A DNA stretch of 64,000 nucleotides from a virus. Each line of letters starts with the position of its first letter. The first letter of the stretch is position 1. The notes below the pieces were generated by a model. The model was given only the letters and a program-made list of their open reading frames with translations. It had not been told where the DNA came from and did no database searches. The stretch covers positions 32,830 to 96,829 of IMG/VR virus record IMGVR_UViG_3300008261_004773. The stretch is one strand, 5' to 3'. Shown here piece after piece: positions 48,490 to 57,176 of this stretch. The translations under genes were made by a program, and so were the position numbers.

Positions 48490-49082
48490 AAAATTTCCTC
48501 CAATTTGGTTTTTAACTCTTTCAAATTTTTGATTGTGTGTTCACAGTCAATGTTTTTGTTATAAGATGTTTCAAACTTGATAATGATTTTGTTATCAGGT
48601 TTTTTTAATAGTAGGTCAGGATTTGCTGTAAGTAAAATGTCCAACTCGTCCCACATAGAATTTAGAGTGATTTCTGAGTAAAATTTTATTTTCTCAATCA
48701 AACAACCAAACTTTGATAGAAAAAACAGAGATGCTGGTTTGGATTTTCCAATTTCATCAGATACAATCATGATCTCATGGTTGTCTCTCATTTCGTAATA
48801 GAACTCATTCAGATCATGCATCGTAGAAAGTTCTACAGATGGAGAGTGACCGAAAATTTCCATTGGATGTTCTTCATACATAAAACTATAGAAATCGTCT
48901 TTACTTGGAAAAGTAAAATGATTCATCAGGTTAAGAGAATCTATCGGTTCAATAATTTTATACTCAAACTCGGGTTTCTCCGGTAAATCCAAATATGGAT
49001 CAATATAAAATTTTTCATAAAGTTGTTTAAACTTCAGAATAGTGTCTCTTAGAACACCATTCATTTCTATTCCAATTCTCAT
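48486..49082 (-). CDS. HAD-like protein with altered catalytic motif
   Basis: The 198-residue protein has the HAD layout (IGIEMNGVLRDT at 3-14; IMIVSDEIGKSKPASLFFL; DELDILLTANPDLL), but the nucleophile position of the usual DxDG is E-M-N-G. Both catalytic aspartates appear replaced, so it is probably not a phosphatase. It may be a regulatory or structural derivative. It overlaps genes on both sides by four bases. Confidence 0.65.
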   Translation of the reverse strand: MRIGIEMNGVLRDTILKFKQLYEKFYIDPYLDLPEKPEFEYKIIEPIDSLNLMNHFTFPSKDDFYSFMYEEHPMEIFGHSPSVELSTMHDLNEFYYEMRDNHEIMIVSDEIGKSKPASLFFLSKFGCLIEKIKFYSEITLNSMWDELDILLTANPDLLLKKPDNKIIIKFETSYNKNIDCEHTIKNLKELKTKLEEIL

Positions 49083-49810
49083 TCTTCGTATCTTTTCAGG
49101 ATGTGTGTGATTAGTGGGTTTCTAACAATATCTGTATCTTCAAAAACGAAAACACCTACGTCATTCATATTTTTCATTCTTTGTATTGCATCCCACAAAC
49201 CACTTTGAGTTTTATCTTTGTATCGGTCGGTTTGTTCCAAATCACCTGAAATAAAAAATTTGGAGTTAAATCCGATCCTCGTCAATAAAAGCTTCATTTG
49301 GTTCGGAGTTGAGTTTTGTGCTTCCTCAAATATCAATATTGAATTATCAATATTCATACCTCTCATATAAGCCAAAGCAAAAACTTCAATAGCTTCGATG
49401 TCTTTTAATTTTTCTCTCATCTCCTTACCAATTATTTTGTTAAGAAGATAGTAAGATGGGAAAATATAAGGATCTAATTTCTCCTCCACATTTCCTGGGA
49501 GAGACCCTAATTTTTCTTCCGCCTCAACTGCAGGTCTAACTATGATTATTTTTTCATAGGGTGTCTGTGGGTCTGCTAAAAGATCTATTGCCGCTTTCAT
49601 GGCTACGTAGCTTTTTCCGACTCCCGCAGGACCTGAACAAACGGTAATTTGATTATTTTTTAAAGTGTCGTAATAAATTTTTTGGTTTTCTGATAAAAAT
49701 TTTTCTCTGGTTTTTCTTTTGATTAATGAACAAATGAAGTCTTTTTTTGTTTTCATTTGTGTTTCAGTTGTACTTGGAGTAACAACTGGTGTTTTTTTGA
49801 TTTTACCCAT
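49079..49810 (-). CDS. phoH: PhoH-like ATPase
   Basis: The 243-residue protein matches the PhoH domain: Walker A GPAGVGKS (about 58-65), RPAVEAEEKLGSLPGNVEEK, Walker B-like ILIFEEAQNSTPNQMK (about 155-170), and FISGDLEQTD. The usual DEAQN is FEEAQN here. PhoH proteins are ATPases linked to RNA metabolism and are widespread in phages. It sits between the HAD-like gene and the GDP-mannose epimerase. Confidence 0.9.
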   Translation of the reverse strand: MGKIKKTPVVTPSTTETQMKTKKDFICSLIKRKTREKFLSENQKIYYDTLKNNQITVCSGPAGVGKSYVAMKAAIDLLADPQTPYEKIIIVRPAVEAEEKLGSLPGNVEEKLDPYIFPSYYLLNKIIGKEMREKLKDIEAIEVFALAYMRGMNIDNSILIFEEAQNSTPNQMKLLLTRIGFNSKFFISGDLEQTDRYKDKTQSGLWDAIQRMKNMNDVGVFVFEDTDIVRNPLITHILKRYEE

Positions 49811-50907
49811 TAAATTGATTTTTTTTCTGTCGATCCGGGTTCTCTTTTCGTGACGGTTTTACCTCCATCAGGACTTTCGTAGATCCACGGGGTTTCAGTT
49901 TCATGTTTATCAACCTGACTCTTAATCCAATTATAGGTTTTTTTGAGTCCTATGGAAAGAGGTTGACTAACTTCCCATCCTATCTTTTCTCTATACAATT
50001 TATTGTCTGAATTTCTTCCTTTTACACCAAGAGGACATTTAAATCCGTATTTCTTTACGAACTCTTCTCCTTCAATGTTTTTTATTTTTATATCTTTTCC
50101 TGATATTGAAATTGCCATACTAGCTAGTTGGTTGATAGTAACCATTTCTTCTGAGCCAATGTTTACAGGTCCCGTGAAATCAGAATCCATTAATCTAAGA
50201 ACGGCCTCAACACATTCCTCAACATATAGGAATGATCTTGTTTGTAGTCCATTTCCCCAAACTTCTATCTCATCACCGTCTTTGCTCTCAGCTGCTTTTC
50301 TACACATAGCTGCTGGTGATTTTTCTCTACCGCCTTTCCACGTTCCTTGTGGTCCGAAGATATTATGAAATCTTGCAATTCTAACATCTAATCCATAGTT
50401 TCTATGAAATGATAGATAAACTCTTTCTGAGAATAATTTTTCCCAACCATATTCTGAATCAGGATTTGCAGGATAGGCTGAGCTTTCTTCACAGTTCGGA
50501 TTTTCAGGATCCAACTGGTTATGTTCGGGGTACATACAAGCAGATGATGAATAGAATACTTTCTTAACTTTTTTCTTTACACATTCTTTAGCTACGTTGA
50601 GATTGATGGTCGCTGAATTGTGCATTACATCTGCGTCGTGTTCACCTGTGAAGATATAAAGTGCTCCACCCATATCCGCGGCTAGTTGATAGACTTCATC
50701 CACGCCTTCCTCGATTACTAAAGATACAACATTAGGATCTGTTAGATCACCTAAAATGAACTCATGGCATATTTCATCGTGGAAAAAATATTCGTGTTTC
50801 TTTATATCACAAATTCTAACGTGATTTCCCTCTTCTTTTAGTCTCTTTGCAAGATGGCCTCCAATGAATCCACCACCACCCAATACTAATACTTTTTTTT
50901 GTTTCAT
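49810..50907 (-). CDS. GDP-mannose 3,5-epimerase-like enzyme
   Basis: The 365-residue extended short-chain dehydrogenase has the NAD-binding GGGGFIGGHLAKRL (about 9-22) and catalytic YGWEKL (about 153-158) with upstream SSSACMYPE. The stretch ARFHNIFGPQGTWKGGREK together with GNGLQTRSFLYVEECVEAVL closely follows plant-type GDP-mannose 3,5-epimerase. It would make GDP-L-galactose or a related sugar for the neighbouring glycosyltransferases. The C-terminal 40 residues are a polar extension. Confidence 0.85.
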   Translation of the reverse strand: MKQKKVLVLGGGGFIGGHLAKRLKEEGNHVRICDIKKHEYFFHDEICHEFILGDLTDPNVVSLVIEEGVDEVYQLAADMGGALYIFTGEHDADVMHNSATINLNVAKECVKKKVKKVFYSSSACMYPEHNQLDPENPNCEESSAYPANPDSEYGWEKLFSERVYLSFHRNYGLDVRIARFHNIFGPQGTWKGGREKSPAAMCRKAAESKDGDEIEVWGNGLQTRSFLYVEECVEAVLRLMDSDFTGPVNIGSEEMVTINQLASMAISISGKDIKIKNIEGEEFVKKYGFKCPLGVKGRNSDNKLYREKIGWEVSQPLSIGLKKTYNWIKSQVDKHETETPWIYESPDGGKTVTKREPGSTEKKSI

Positions 50908-50908
50908 A

Positions 50909-51517
50909 TTACTTAATGATTACTTTTCCTTTTTTTCTTAAAATAGTTAACCCATGATTTATGGGAATTGTCATCCATTCCCATTTATTTTTGTCTAATT
51001 CTTCTACCGCTCTGTAAGGTCCACCCAAACCCCACTCTGAATTTTCAGGATGGTTAATAGGGTTAAAAAAATGTGGATGACAACTTTGTCCCATAACGTC
51101 GTGTAAAAGAATAATTGTATTTTCATCCGATATTCGGTCTATTTCTTCGAGTTCTTTTTTCACGTGAGGGTAGCTATGCCAATCATCAACATAAATTAAG
51201 TCGTATTTTTCCTCGTTATTTTTTAAAAATTCAATTGCGTCTGATTGAACAAATGTTTGATACTTTGCTAAATCATCAGGTGCTCTCCAAACTGTTTTTG
51301 ATATATCTACAGAAGTTAGATGACCTCCGAGAACTTTGCAAGCAATTAAAAAAGGATAACTTGACCCACCGTTTCTAACCCCAAGTTCTAAAATTTTTTT
51401 AGTTTTCATTTGCAGAGCAATTGAAAAAAAAGTTAGAACGTGTTCAAAATATTGTGTTTCACCGTCATTCTTGGTTTTTAATGTGCGGTTCATTAACTCC
51501 ATCAAATAATTTTCCAT
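50909..51517 (-). CDS. class I SAM-dependent methyltransferase
   Basis: The 202-residue protein has motif I ILELGVRNGGSS (about 43-54), an acidic binding residue in TSVDIS, and DLIYVDDWHSYPHV (about 105-118), typical of Methyltransf_24-type enzymes. The substrate is probably a sugar hydroxyl, given the surrounding glycan genes. Start and stop overlap or abut neighbours. Confidence 0.75.
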   Translation of the reverse strand: MENYLMELMNRTLKTKNDGETQYFEHVLTFFSIALQMKTKKILELGVRNGGSSYPFLIACKVLGGHLTSVDISKTVWRAPDDLAKYQTFVQSDAIEFLKNNEEKYDLIYVDDWHSYPHVKKELEEIDRISDENTIILLHDVMGQSCHPHFFNPINHPENSEWGLGGPYRAVEELDKNKWEWMTIPINHGLTILRKKGKVIIK

Positions 51518-52326
51518 TACAAAGATTGTATGACTTTATTTATACCCTCTCTCAGAGAAATTTTTGGTTTCCAAAAATTTAATATGTAAGGATCAGGTTC
51601 ATTTCTTTTATTCAATTGAACTGTATCAATTTCTTTAGATGGAATAATTTCACATGGTATTTCATCTTTGATGATTTCTGCAATTTCTAAAATTGTATTC
51701 CATTCAAAATTGGTTATGTGAAGATTGGTATTTCTGTCGATTTCATCATATTTTTGAGATAAAATCATAAGTGCTCTTGAACAGTCTTCAGCGTGTAGAA
51801 ATTGTCTTTCCTCTTTACCGTCGGTCATCATTTCAATCTTACCTTCTTTTGCTTTCAAAATGAAGTCAGTAATTACATGTGATTTTTCTAGATCATGTTC
51901 AGGTCCGTAAACGTTCCAAAACTTAACGGTAAGTCCACCAAGAGCTGTTGAGAATATTTCTCCTAAACTCTTACAAACACCATACGGAGAGTAAGACATA
52001 TTAGCCATCTGAGATGATGCGAATATGAAAGGTTTTTCATATTTTTTTATTGTCTCAAAAGTGAATAAAGTTAGTTTGGTGTTGTTTTCGATAAACTCAT
52101 ATGTATGTTGATACTTCTTCAAGTATCTTGAACCACCTACGTCAAACGCTAAAAACATAACGAAATCACATTCGTTGATCAAATCTTCTAACACACCGGG
52201 TATTCTCAAATCCTGAGTTGGGTCTGTAGCGATATCGAAAGATAAAACGTCATGTCCTTCTTTCTCTAAAAATTTACATAGCTCATGACCAATTTGTCCT
52301 GCTGATCCTAATACAAGGTACTTCAT
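51517..52326 (-). CDS. NAD-dependent epimerase/dehydratase
   Basis: The 269-residue SDR protein has the Rossmann motif LVLGSAGQIGHELCKFL (4-20), a catalytic-type SPYGVCK (YxxxK, about 113-119) with FASSQM before it, and WNVYGPEHD. It interconverts or dehydrates a nucleotide sugar; the exact sugar is unknown. Its stop overlaps the methyltransferase start by one base. Confidence 0.8.
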   Translation of the reverse strand: MKYLVLGSAGQIGHELCKFLEKEGHDVLSFDIATDPTQDLRIPGVLEDLINECDFVMFLAFDVGGSRYLKKYQHTYEFIENNTKLTLFTFETIKKYEKPFIFASSQMANMSYSPYGVCKSLGEIFSTALGGLTVKFWNVYGPEHDLEKSHVITDFILKAKEGKIEMMTDGKEERQFLHAEDCSRALMILSQKYDEIDRNTNLHITNFEWNTILEIAEIIKDEIPCEIIPSKEIDTVQLNKRNEPDPYILNFWKPKISLREGINKVIQSL

Positions 52327-52327
52327 A

Positions 52328-53164
52328 TTATACTAAATTTTTCAAATAATTTTCCCACATGTAGTCTTCTGCAACTGGGAAATCTTTAGCCTTCAAGAAA
52401 TTTCTTTCAATTGCTGGCATCATAGATTTATATTTTTCAACAGATACTGTTTCTAAATTTGGATCATCCTCCAAGAAGATAACCCCTGTTGGATCGAAGT
52501 ATTTTTCAACCGCTTTTCTTGAACCATAGTAAATTGGTACAGTACCCATTGCAAAACAATCCGTTAATTTTTCCGTGAAATATACATCCGAGTTATCGTT
52601 CTCAATTGCAACAGAGAACATATAGTCTTTCAAACCATCCTCTTTATCTCTTAATTGATTTGGTCTGCCTGTTCCAAATAGATCTACCTTGTCTTGTAAT
52701 TTTTCAACCCACTGAAGTCTATTCTGATGACCTCTTAACCAACCTTTGTTCGATGCAATCATGGAAACAAGTTTAGTTTTCTCGTGTATTTTTCTGTTAT
52801 CAGGCCATATCCACGGGGCGGCATTCGTAATACAATATTTGAAAGGTTCTCCTAAAGCCAACAATTCATCCATACAAGTAAAAATCATCTTGTAGTGTGA
52901 TCTTGTTTTTTCTAAATCTTCGGTTAAAACTCTGATAGTTGCTTCATTCATTTGAGGTGACTCTAAAAGCCATCCAATTTTATCAGATCCACCGTCTCTA
53001 AATCCCCAATCTTTAATGTAGTTGTCAACATACACACTAAGGGTGTATGGATCTGCAGTTTCTCTAGAAAGCCAATTAATATATCTTGGCATATTTCTGT
53101 TTGATGAACAATCATATTCACCCCACCAGTCTGATACTTTTCTGATTTTTACTTTTTCTGACAT
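52328..53164 (-). CDS. GT10 fucosyltransferase-like
   Basis: The 278-residue protein carries the GT10 (alpha-1,3/4-fucosyltransferase) signature FSVAIENDNSDVYFTEKLTD (about 190-210), followed by CFAMGTVPIYYGS. It uses GDP-L-fucose, or a related GDP-sugar, as donor. It is three bases from the GT11 gene upstream. Confidence 0.8.
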   Translation of the reverse strand: MSEKVKIRKVSDWWGEYDCSSNRNMPRYINWLSRETADPYTLSVYVDNYIKDWGFRDGGSDKIGWLLESPQMNEATIRVLTEDLEKTRSHYKMIFTCMDELLALGEPFKYCITNAAPWIWPDNRKIHEKTKLVSMIASNKGWLRGHQNRLQWVEKLQDKVDLFGTGRPNQLRDKEDGLKDYMFSVAIENDNSDVYFTEKLTDCFAMGTVPIYYGSRKAVEKYFDPTGVIFLEDDPNLETVSVEKYKSMMPAIERNFLKAKDFPVAEDYMWENYLKNLV

Positions 53165-53167
53165 ATG

Positions 53168-54010
53168 TTATTTGTTTGTTGGTATTAATAATCCATCTTT
53201 CCATTCAACATCAACCAAGTTCCAATAGGATTCGTAGATGTCATCGGCTTTGGGCCCACGAGGACCGAACCAACGGGAAGGACATACTATTTTTTTATTT
53301 TTATTTTTGTTTAAGAAAGTTGCCCACCATGAAAAAGTGGAATTAGAAATGATATGATTTTCACATAACCCCATCAAATAAAGTTCTTTCCAATCTTGAT
53401 CTTCGTTTGGAAATACAACGTTTGGAAAAGAAAAATTATTCATAACAAAATCTCTACTACCTGGCCATCTTGACTCATCTTCAGTAAAAAGGAATACTGT
53501 ACTGTATTCTCCAATAATTTTCAATGCCTCTTGAATATACTCGACAGATATTGTTGGATGTATTTCAGGGAACTGAAGATATTCACCACGTCTTACGTGT
53601 ATGGATAAAGTTTTGGGTTGGTTTAATTGAGGGTACTTTGATCGCAACTCATCGATTACTTCTTGTGATGGTTGGAATATTTCACGTATTTGATCGTCAA
53701 AACCGAACCAATTTTTCGTGCTTTGGAAATAACCGTCGAATACTGTATTTTCCTCCACAGGATTAACTTCACTGTATTCAAAGGGACCTTCGGTTACTCT
53801 TGTGAATCCTTCTAAATTATCTACAAATTTTAAGTTTCTGAAAACATTATTAATATAGTTTTCTGCACCACGACCCTGTCCTGGTGTCCATGATCTTGGA
53901 ATAAAAACAACTTCTCTGTTGTGTTTCCAACCTTGTGATAATGCGTGAGCGGCTTCGAAAAGTTGATTTCCCAAACCACCCATTAAATTACATGATATTA
54001 GATTACTCAT
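53168..54010 (-). CDS. GT11 alpha-1,2-fucosyltransferase-like
   Basis: The 280-residue protein has GT11 motifs: GGLGNQLFEAAHAL (11-24), the donor-binding HVRRGEYLQFP (about 138-148), and NSTFSWWATFLNK (about 222-234). GT11 enzymes transfer L-fucose, or L-galactose from GDP-L-galactose, in alpha-1,2 linkage. The nearby GDP-mannose 3,5-epimerase makes the second donor plausible. Confidence 0.88.
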   Translation of the reverse strand: MSNLISCNLMGGLGNQLFEAAHALSQGWKHNREVVFIPRSWTPGQGRGAENYINNVFRNLKFVDNLEGFTRVTEGPFEYSEVNPVEENTVFDGYFQSTKNWFGFDDQIREIFQPSQEVIDELRSKYPQLNQPKTLSIHVRRGEYLQFPEIHPTISVEYIQEALKIIGEYSTVFLFTEDESRWPGSRDFVMNNFSFPNVVFPNEDQDWKELYLMGLCENHIISNSTFSWWATFLNKNKNKKIVCPSRWFGPRGPKADDIYESYWNLVDVEWKDGLLIPTNK

Positions 54011-54654
54011 TTTTTAACGTATAAAGTATCACCCCATTTTGGATGCCAAGCGGAGTGATATGATTTTATGAACCCTTTGGATTCCATATATTCTGTTATT
54101 TTTTCTTCTATTACTTGACCGTCGTAGAGTTCAATACTTGCAGTCTCTATTACAATTGCTTCGGCTGAGAATATAAACTCACTTGTTGTCAAAATATCGA
54201 AATCATTACCTTGTGTATCCAAACTAACAATATCGAATTCTGTGGACAAATTGTTTTCATTCAAGAAATCATCTATGTTGACAACATTGACAATTACACT
54301 GTTCTTGAATTTTATCTGTGGGTACATTGTTGCATGTTCCTTCAAACCTCTGAGTGAGGAACACCCTGGATTTGATCCGTGATCATCCCCGATAATGTTG
54401 AAGGGTAGAGATCCGTTCTTTTTACCAACAGCATAAGGAAACAAAACACTCTCGTATTTTTCAGATTTAATTTTTTCGGTAAGTTCAGGGATTAGATTTG
54501 GGTTTGGTTCGAACCAATAGACCTTTTCAGGATTCAATGTATCGTAGAATGATTTTTCTTCACCTAAGCACGCGCCAATGTGTAATATGTTTTTGACTGT
54601 TGAATCTTTGAAAAGATTAACAATTCTTTCTTCCATGTCGGGTCCGAACGCCAT
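54007..54654 (-). CDS. FkbM-family methyltransferase
   Basis: The 215-residue protein has NILHIGACLGEEKSFYDTL (motif I), YWFEPNPNLIPELTEKI and FDIVSLDTQGNDFDIL, a layout typical of FkbM methyltransferases, which often O-methylate sugars. It overlaps GT11 by four bases. Confidence 0.78.
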   Translation of the reverse strand: MAFGPDMEERIVNLFKDSTVKNILHIGACLGEEKSFYDTLNPEKVYWFEPNPNLIPELTEKIKSEKYESVLFPYAVGKKNGSLPFNIIGDDHGSNPGCSSLRGLKEHATMYPQIKFKNSVIVNVVNIDDFLNENNLSTEFDIVSLDTQGNDFDILTTSEFIFSAEAIVIETASIELYDGQVIEEKITEYMESKGFIKSYHSAWHPKWGDTLYVKK

Positions 54655-54696
54655 AGAACTAATTATACATCAATCACGTGTAAAAAAAATAGGTAA

Positions 54697-55308
54697 TTAT
54701 AAATTCTTGTTCTCCCAAGATTCGAAGACATATGGGTATTCCCAATTACAAACAAACCCTTTAGATCTTAGTCCTTCTTGAATTTTTTGTTTTCTCTCTT
54801 CGTAGTCAGTACCCATTCTGTGAAATTGAATTTGTATGAATTTGAATTTACTCAGTATGTCTGATTTCAACCAATGCTCGAAAAGAGGAAACTCTTCACC
54901 TTCAACATTAACTTGCATCAGGTCTACTTTATCAACATTATATTTCTCAAGGAAATATTCTAATGGTTCACAATGTATGGTAATTTGATTAGAAGTTTGT
55001 TCGAGATATTGAGAAGACGCATCACCATTGTGAGAAATCAAAACGTCTTTAGATTCTGTAGAAATCCCAAGTTGTTCGATTTTAACTTTCTCGTTTGAAA
55101 AAAAATCTCTTTTGATAACACTACAAAAATCTTCAATTGGTTCGATGACAATAATATTGGATTTGTAGTTATCGTATATTCTCCTTGTCCAATTACCCAT
55201 GAAACCTCCGAGTTCGATTACCCACGATTCTTCTGTTAGTGGATATGTTGCGACTAAAAAGTGATTACCGTTATCCTTGTCCCATCTTGCGTTGTGTTCT
55301 GTATACAT
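54697..55308 (-). CDS. FkbM-family methyltransferase
   Basis: The 203-residue protein has WVIELGGFMGNWTRRI (motif I), IVIEPIEDFC and VDLMQVNVEGEEFPLFEHWL, matching FkbM enzymes. It is only distantly similar to the neighbouring methyltransferase, so a different position or sugar may be methylated. A 42-base gap follows. Confidence 0.78.
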   Translation of the reverse strand: MYTEHNARWDKDNGNHFLVATYPLTEESWVIELGGFMGNWTRRIYDNYKSNIIVIEPIEDFCSVIKRDFFSNEKVKIEQLGISTESKDVLISHNGDASSQYLEQTSNQITIHCEPLEYFLEKYNVDKVDLMQVNVEGEEFPLFEHWLKSDILSKFKFIQIQFHRMGTDYEERKQKIQEGLRSKGFVCNWEYPYVFESWENKNL

Positions 55309-56019
55309 TTAAATTTTTTTATAAGGTGTTTTATTTGCTATAAGGTTGTGTGTGTTTCTGACTTTATTGAGATCAATTTTGTGATCATTGATTGGATTAG
55401 ATTCATTATAAACATATAGTACTTCATCAATAAATTTAAAATGTTCCAATCCTGACATTTCTATCATCGGCCACATAAATGATAAGTCACCAGCAACACT
55501 CCAATAATTACCATTACCATCTTTTAAATCCCTTTCATCGATCTTTTTCCACAACCAAGATTTCCATGTTCTGAGATGGGAAAGGGTAAAATTAGATTTT
55601 CTTATATTATCTAAGGAGGTTATCGGTCTGTTGAATCCTGGTCTGCCGTCATGATACTTGAAAGAACCACTTGTCATCCAAACATTTTCATCTTGATATA
55701 TCTCATTGATTTTGGATAATACATTTGGATTTGGTAACCAATCATCCCCATCGATTTCTACACAAATTTCATCACCGTCCAAAGCTCTCCATCTGATTAT
55801 TTGATCGTAATTACCTGGTTGATATAACTTACTATGATTTTCAATCAATATGAATCGATCATCTCCCTGAATAACTGATTTTATTTTTTCTACTGTGGAG
55901 TCTGTTGACATGTCGTCTGTGATGTAACATTTGAAATCTTTGAATTTCTGAGACATTATACTCAACAAACTTCTTTCAATAAATTTTTCGCAATTATATG
56001 ATGTTGTTAGAATTGTCAT
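55309..56019 (-). CDS. glycosyltransferase family 2
   Basis: The 236-residue GT-A enzyme has TILTTSYNCEKFIERSLLSI at the start, TDDMSTDSTVEKI, and the DxD motif in CVEIDGDDWLPNP (about 85-97). It overlaps the dehydrogenase gene by four bases (ATGA). Confidence 0.85.
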   Translation of the reverse strand: MTILTTSYNCEKFIERSLLSIMSQKFKDFKCYITDDMSTDSTVEKIKSVIQGDDRFILIENHSKLYQPGNYDQIIRWRALDGDEICVEIDGDDWLPNPNVLSKINEIYQDENVWMTSGSFKYHDGRPGFNRPITSLDNIRKSNFTLSHLRTWKSWLWKKIDERDLKDGNGNYWSVAGDLSFMWPMIEMSGLEHFKFIDEVLYVYNESNPINDHKIDLNKVRNTHNLIANKTPYKKI

Positions 56020-57176
56020 AGTTCAATTTGGAATCCCTCTGGTTTAGTGGTGTATCTGAAAAACTTGAGTCTTGATCCAAACTCGCTCATATCTTTCTTT
56101 TTGAATTGTTCAATTACAGATTCTATTTCCTGTACATAAACTGTATATCCTCTTTCTAATAGTTTCAAACAAAAATTATACTGTTGGGAGTCAGTGAGAA
56201 TATCGGTACCTCTCTTATAAGAGATGTGTCTCATTACAAATGGTATGGTCTTATCAGGGTTCAATTCTGAATAATATTGTGCGAGGAATTCGGTATGTTC
56301 ATTATTCATCAAATCCACTAAGTCTGATAACTTAGCATCACCCCCATGTTTTTTTGCATGTACGGAAAGTGCTCGGTTGTCTCTTGGAAGACAAGGTCCA
56401 CCAAATCCGAATCCATACTTCAAAAATGAATTACCGATTCTTGGATCCGATCCTACGGCTTTTAATATATTGTTAATTTCACTACCGACACCTGTTTTGA
56501 TTGCAATTTCACCAATCATATTGGCGAAAGAAATTTTAGTAGTCAGAAAACAATTGATTGCTATTTTAGTGAGTTCAGCGGATGTGTAGGACATCACATT
56601 GAAATGGGTACTTGTTCCACAAATTATTCTATAAAGATTAAGAATTATTTTCAGATCGTGTCCATCGGGGCAACCTATTAATACCATTTTTGCATCCTCT
56701 ATACCCTTAACAATTTCTCCTTGAGCAACAAACTCAGGGTTATAAATTACATTAATTGAATATTGGTTCAATAGTTCGGCAATCTGTTCAACATCACCAG
56801 GGTTTGTTGTACACCCCACAATGAAAGTTTTACCCATGACTTGTTCTCCATTCTTGAAAGTGGATACAAAATCGTCAACTACAGACCATAATTTAGTAAT
56901 ATCATAGGTTCCATCCGAGGTAGATGGGGTCTCAACAAAGGTCCAAATATATTCACATTCTTTTATAACCTCCTGATTAGTATCTACAACCTCTAAGAAC
57001 CTTTTTTTAGAAAACATTTCTGTGATCTGAGGTTCGTTAGTGATACAGATCCCGTTCTTCAAGTTCTTTCTATAAGTTTCATTGGAATCTGATATGACCA
57101 TAGGTATTCCATGTCGATCACAAACCAGTGCAAAAGACAATCCTAGTCTACCAGCACCAATCACACCTACTTTCAT
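56016..57176 (-). CDS. UDP-glucose/GDP-mannose 6-dehydrogenase
   Basis: The 386-residue protein has the Rossmann motif VGVIGAGRLGLSFALV (3-18), NPEFVAQGEIVKGI with the substrate region, AELTKIAINCFLTTKISFAN with the conserved lysine, and the catalytic cysteine in GFGFGGPCLPRDNRA (about 260-274). It oxidises a nucleotide sugar to a uronic acid. The C-terminal UDP-binding domain is present but short. Confidence 0.9.
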   Translation of the reverse strand: MKVGVIGAGRLGLSFALVCDRHGIPMVISDSNETYRKNLKNGICITNEPQITEMFSKKRFLEVVDTNQEVIKECEYIWTFVETPSTSDGTYDITKLWSVVDDFVSTFKNGEQVMGKTFIVGCTTNPGDVEQIAELLNQYSINVIYNPEFVAQGEIVKGIEDAKMVLIGCPDGHDLKIILNLYRIICGTSTHFNVMSYTSAELTKIAINCFLTTKISFANMIGEIAIKTGVGSEINNILKAVGSDPRIGNSFLKYGFGFGGPCLPRDNRALSVHAKKHGGDAKLSDLVDLMNNEHTEFLAQYYSELNPDKTIPFVMRHISYKRGTDILTDSQQYNFCLKLLERGYTVYVQEIESVIEQFKKKDMSEFGSRLKFFRYTTKPEGFQIEL

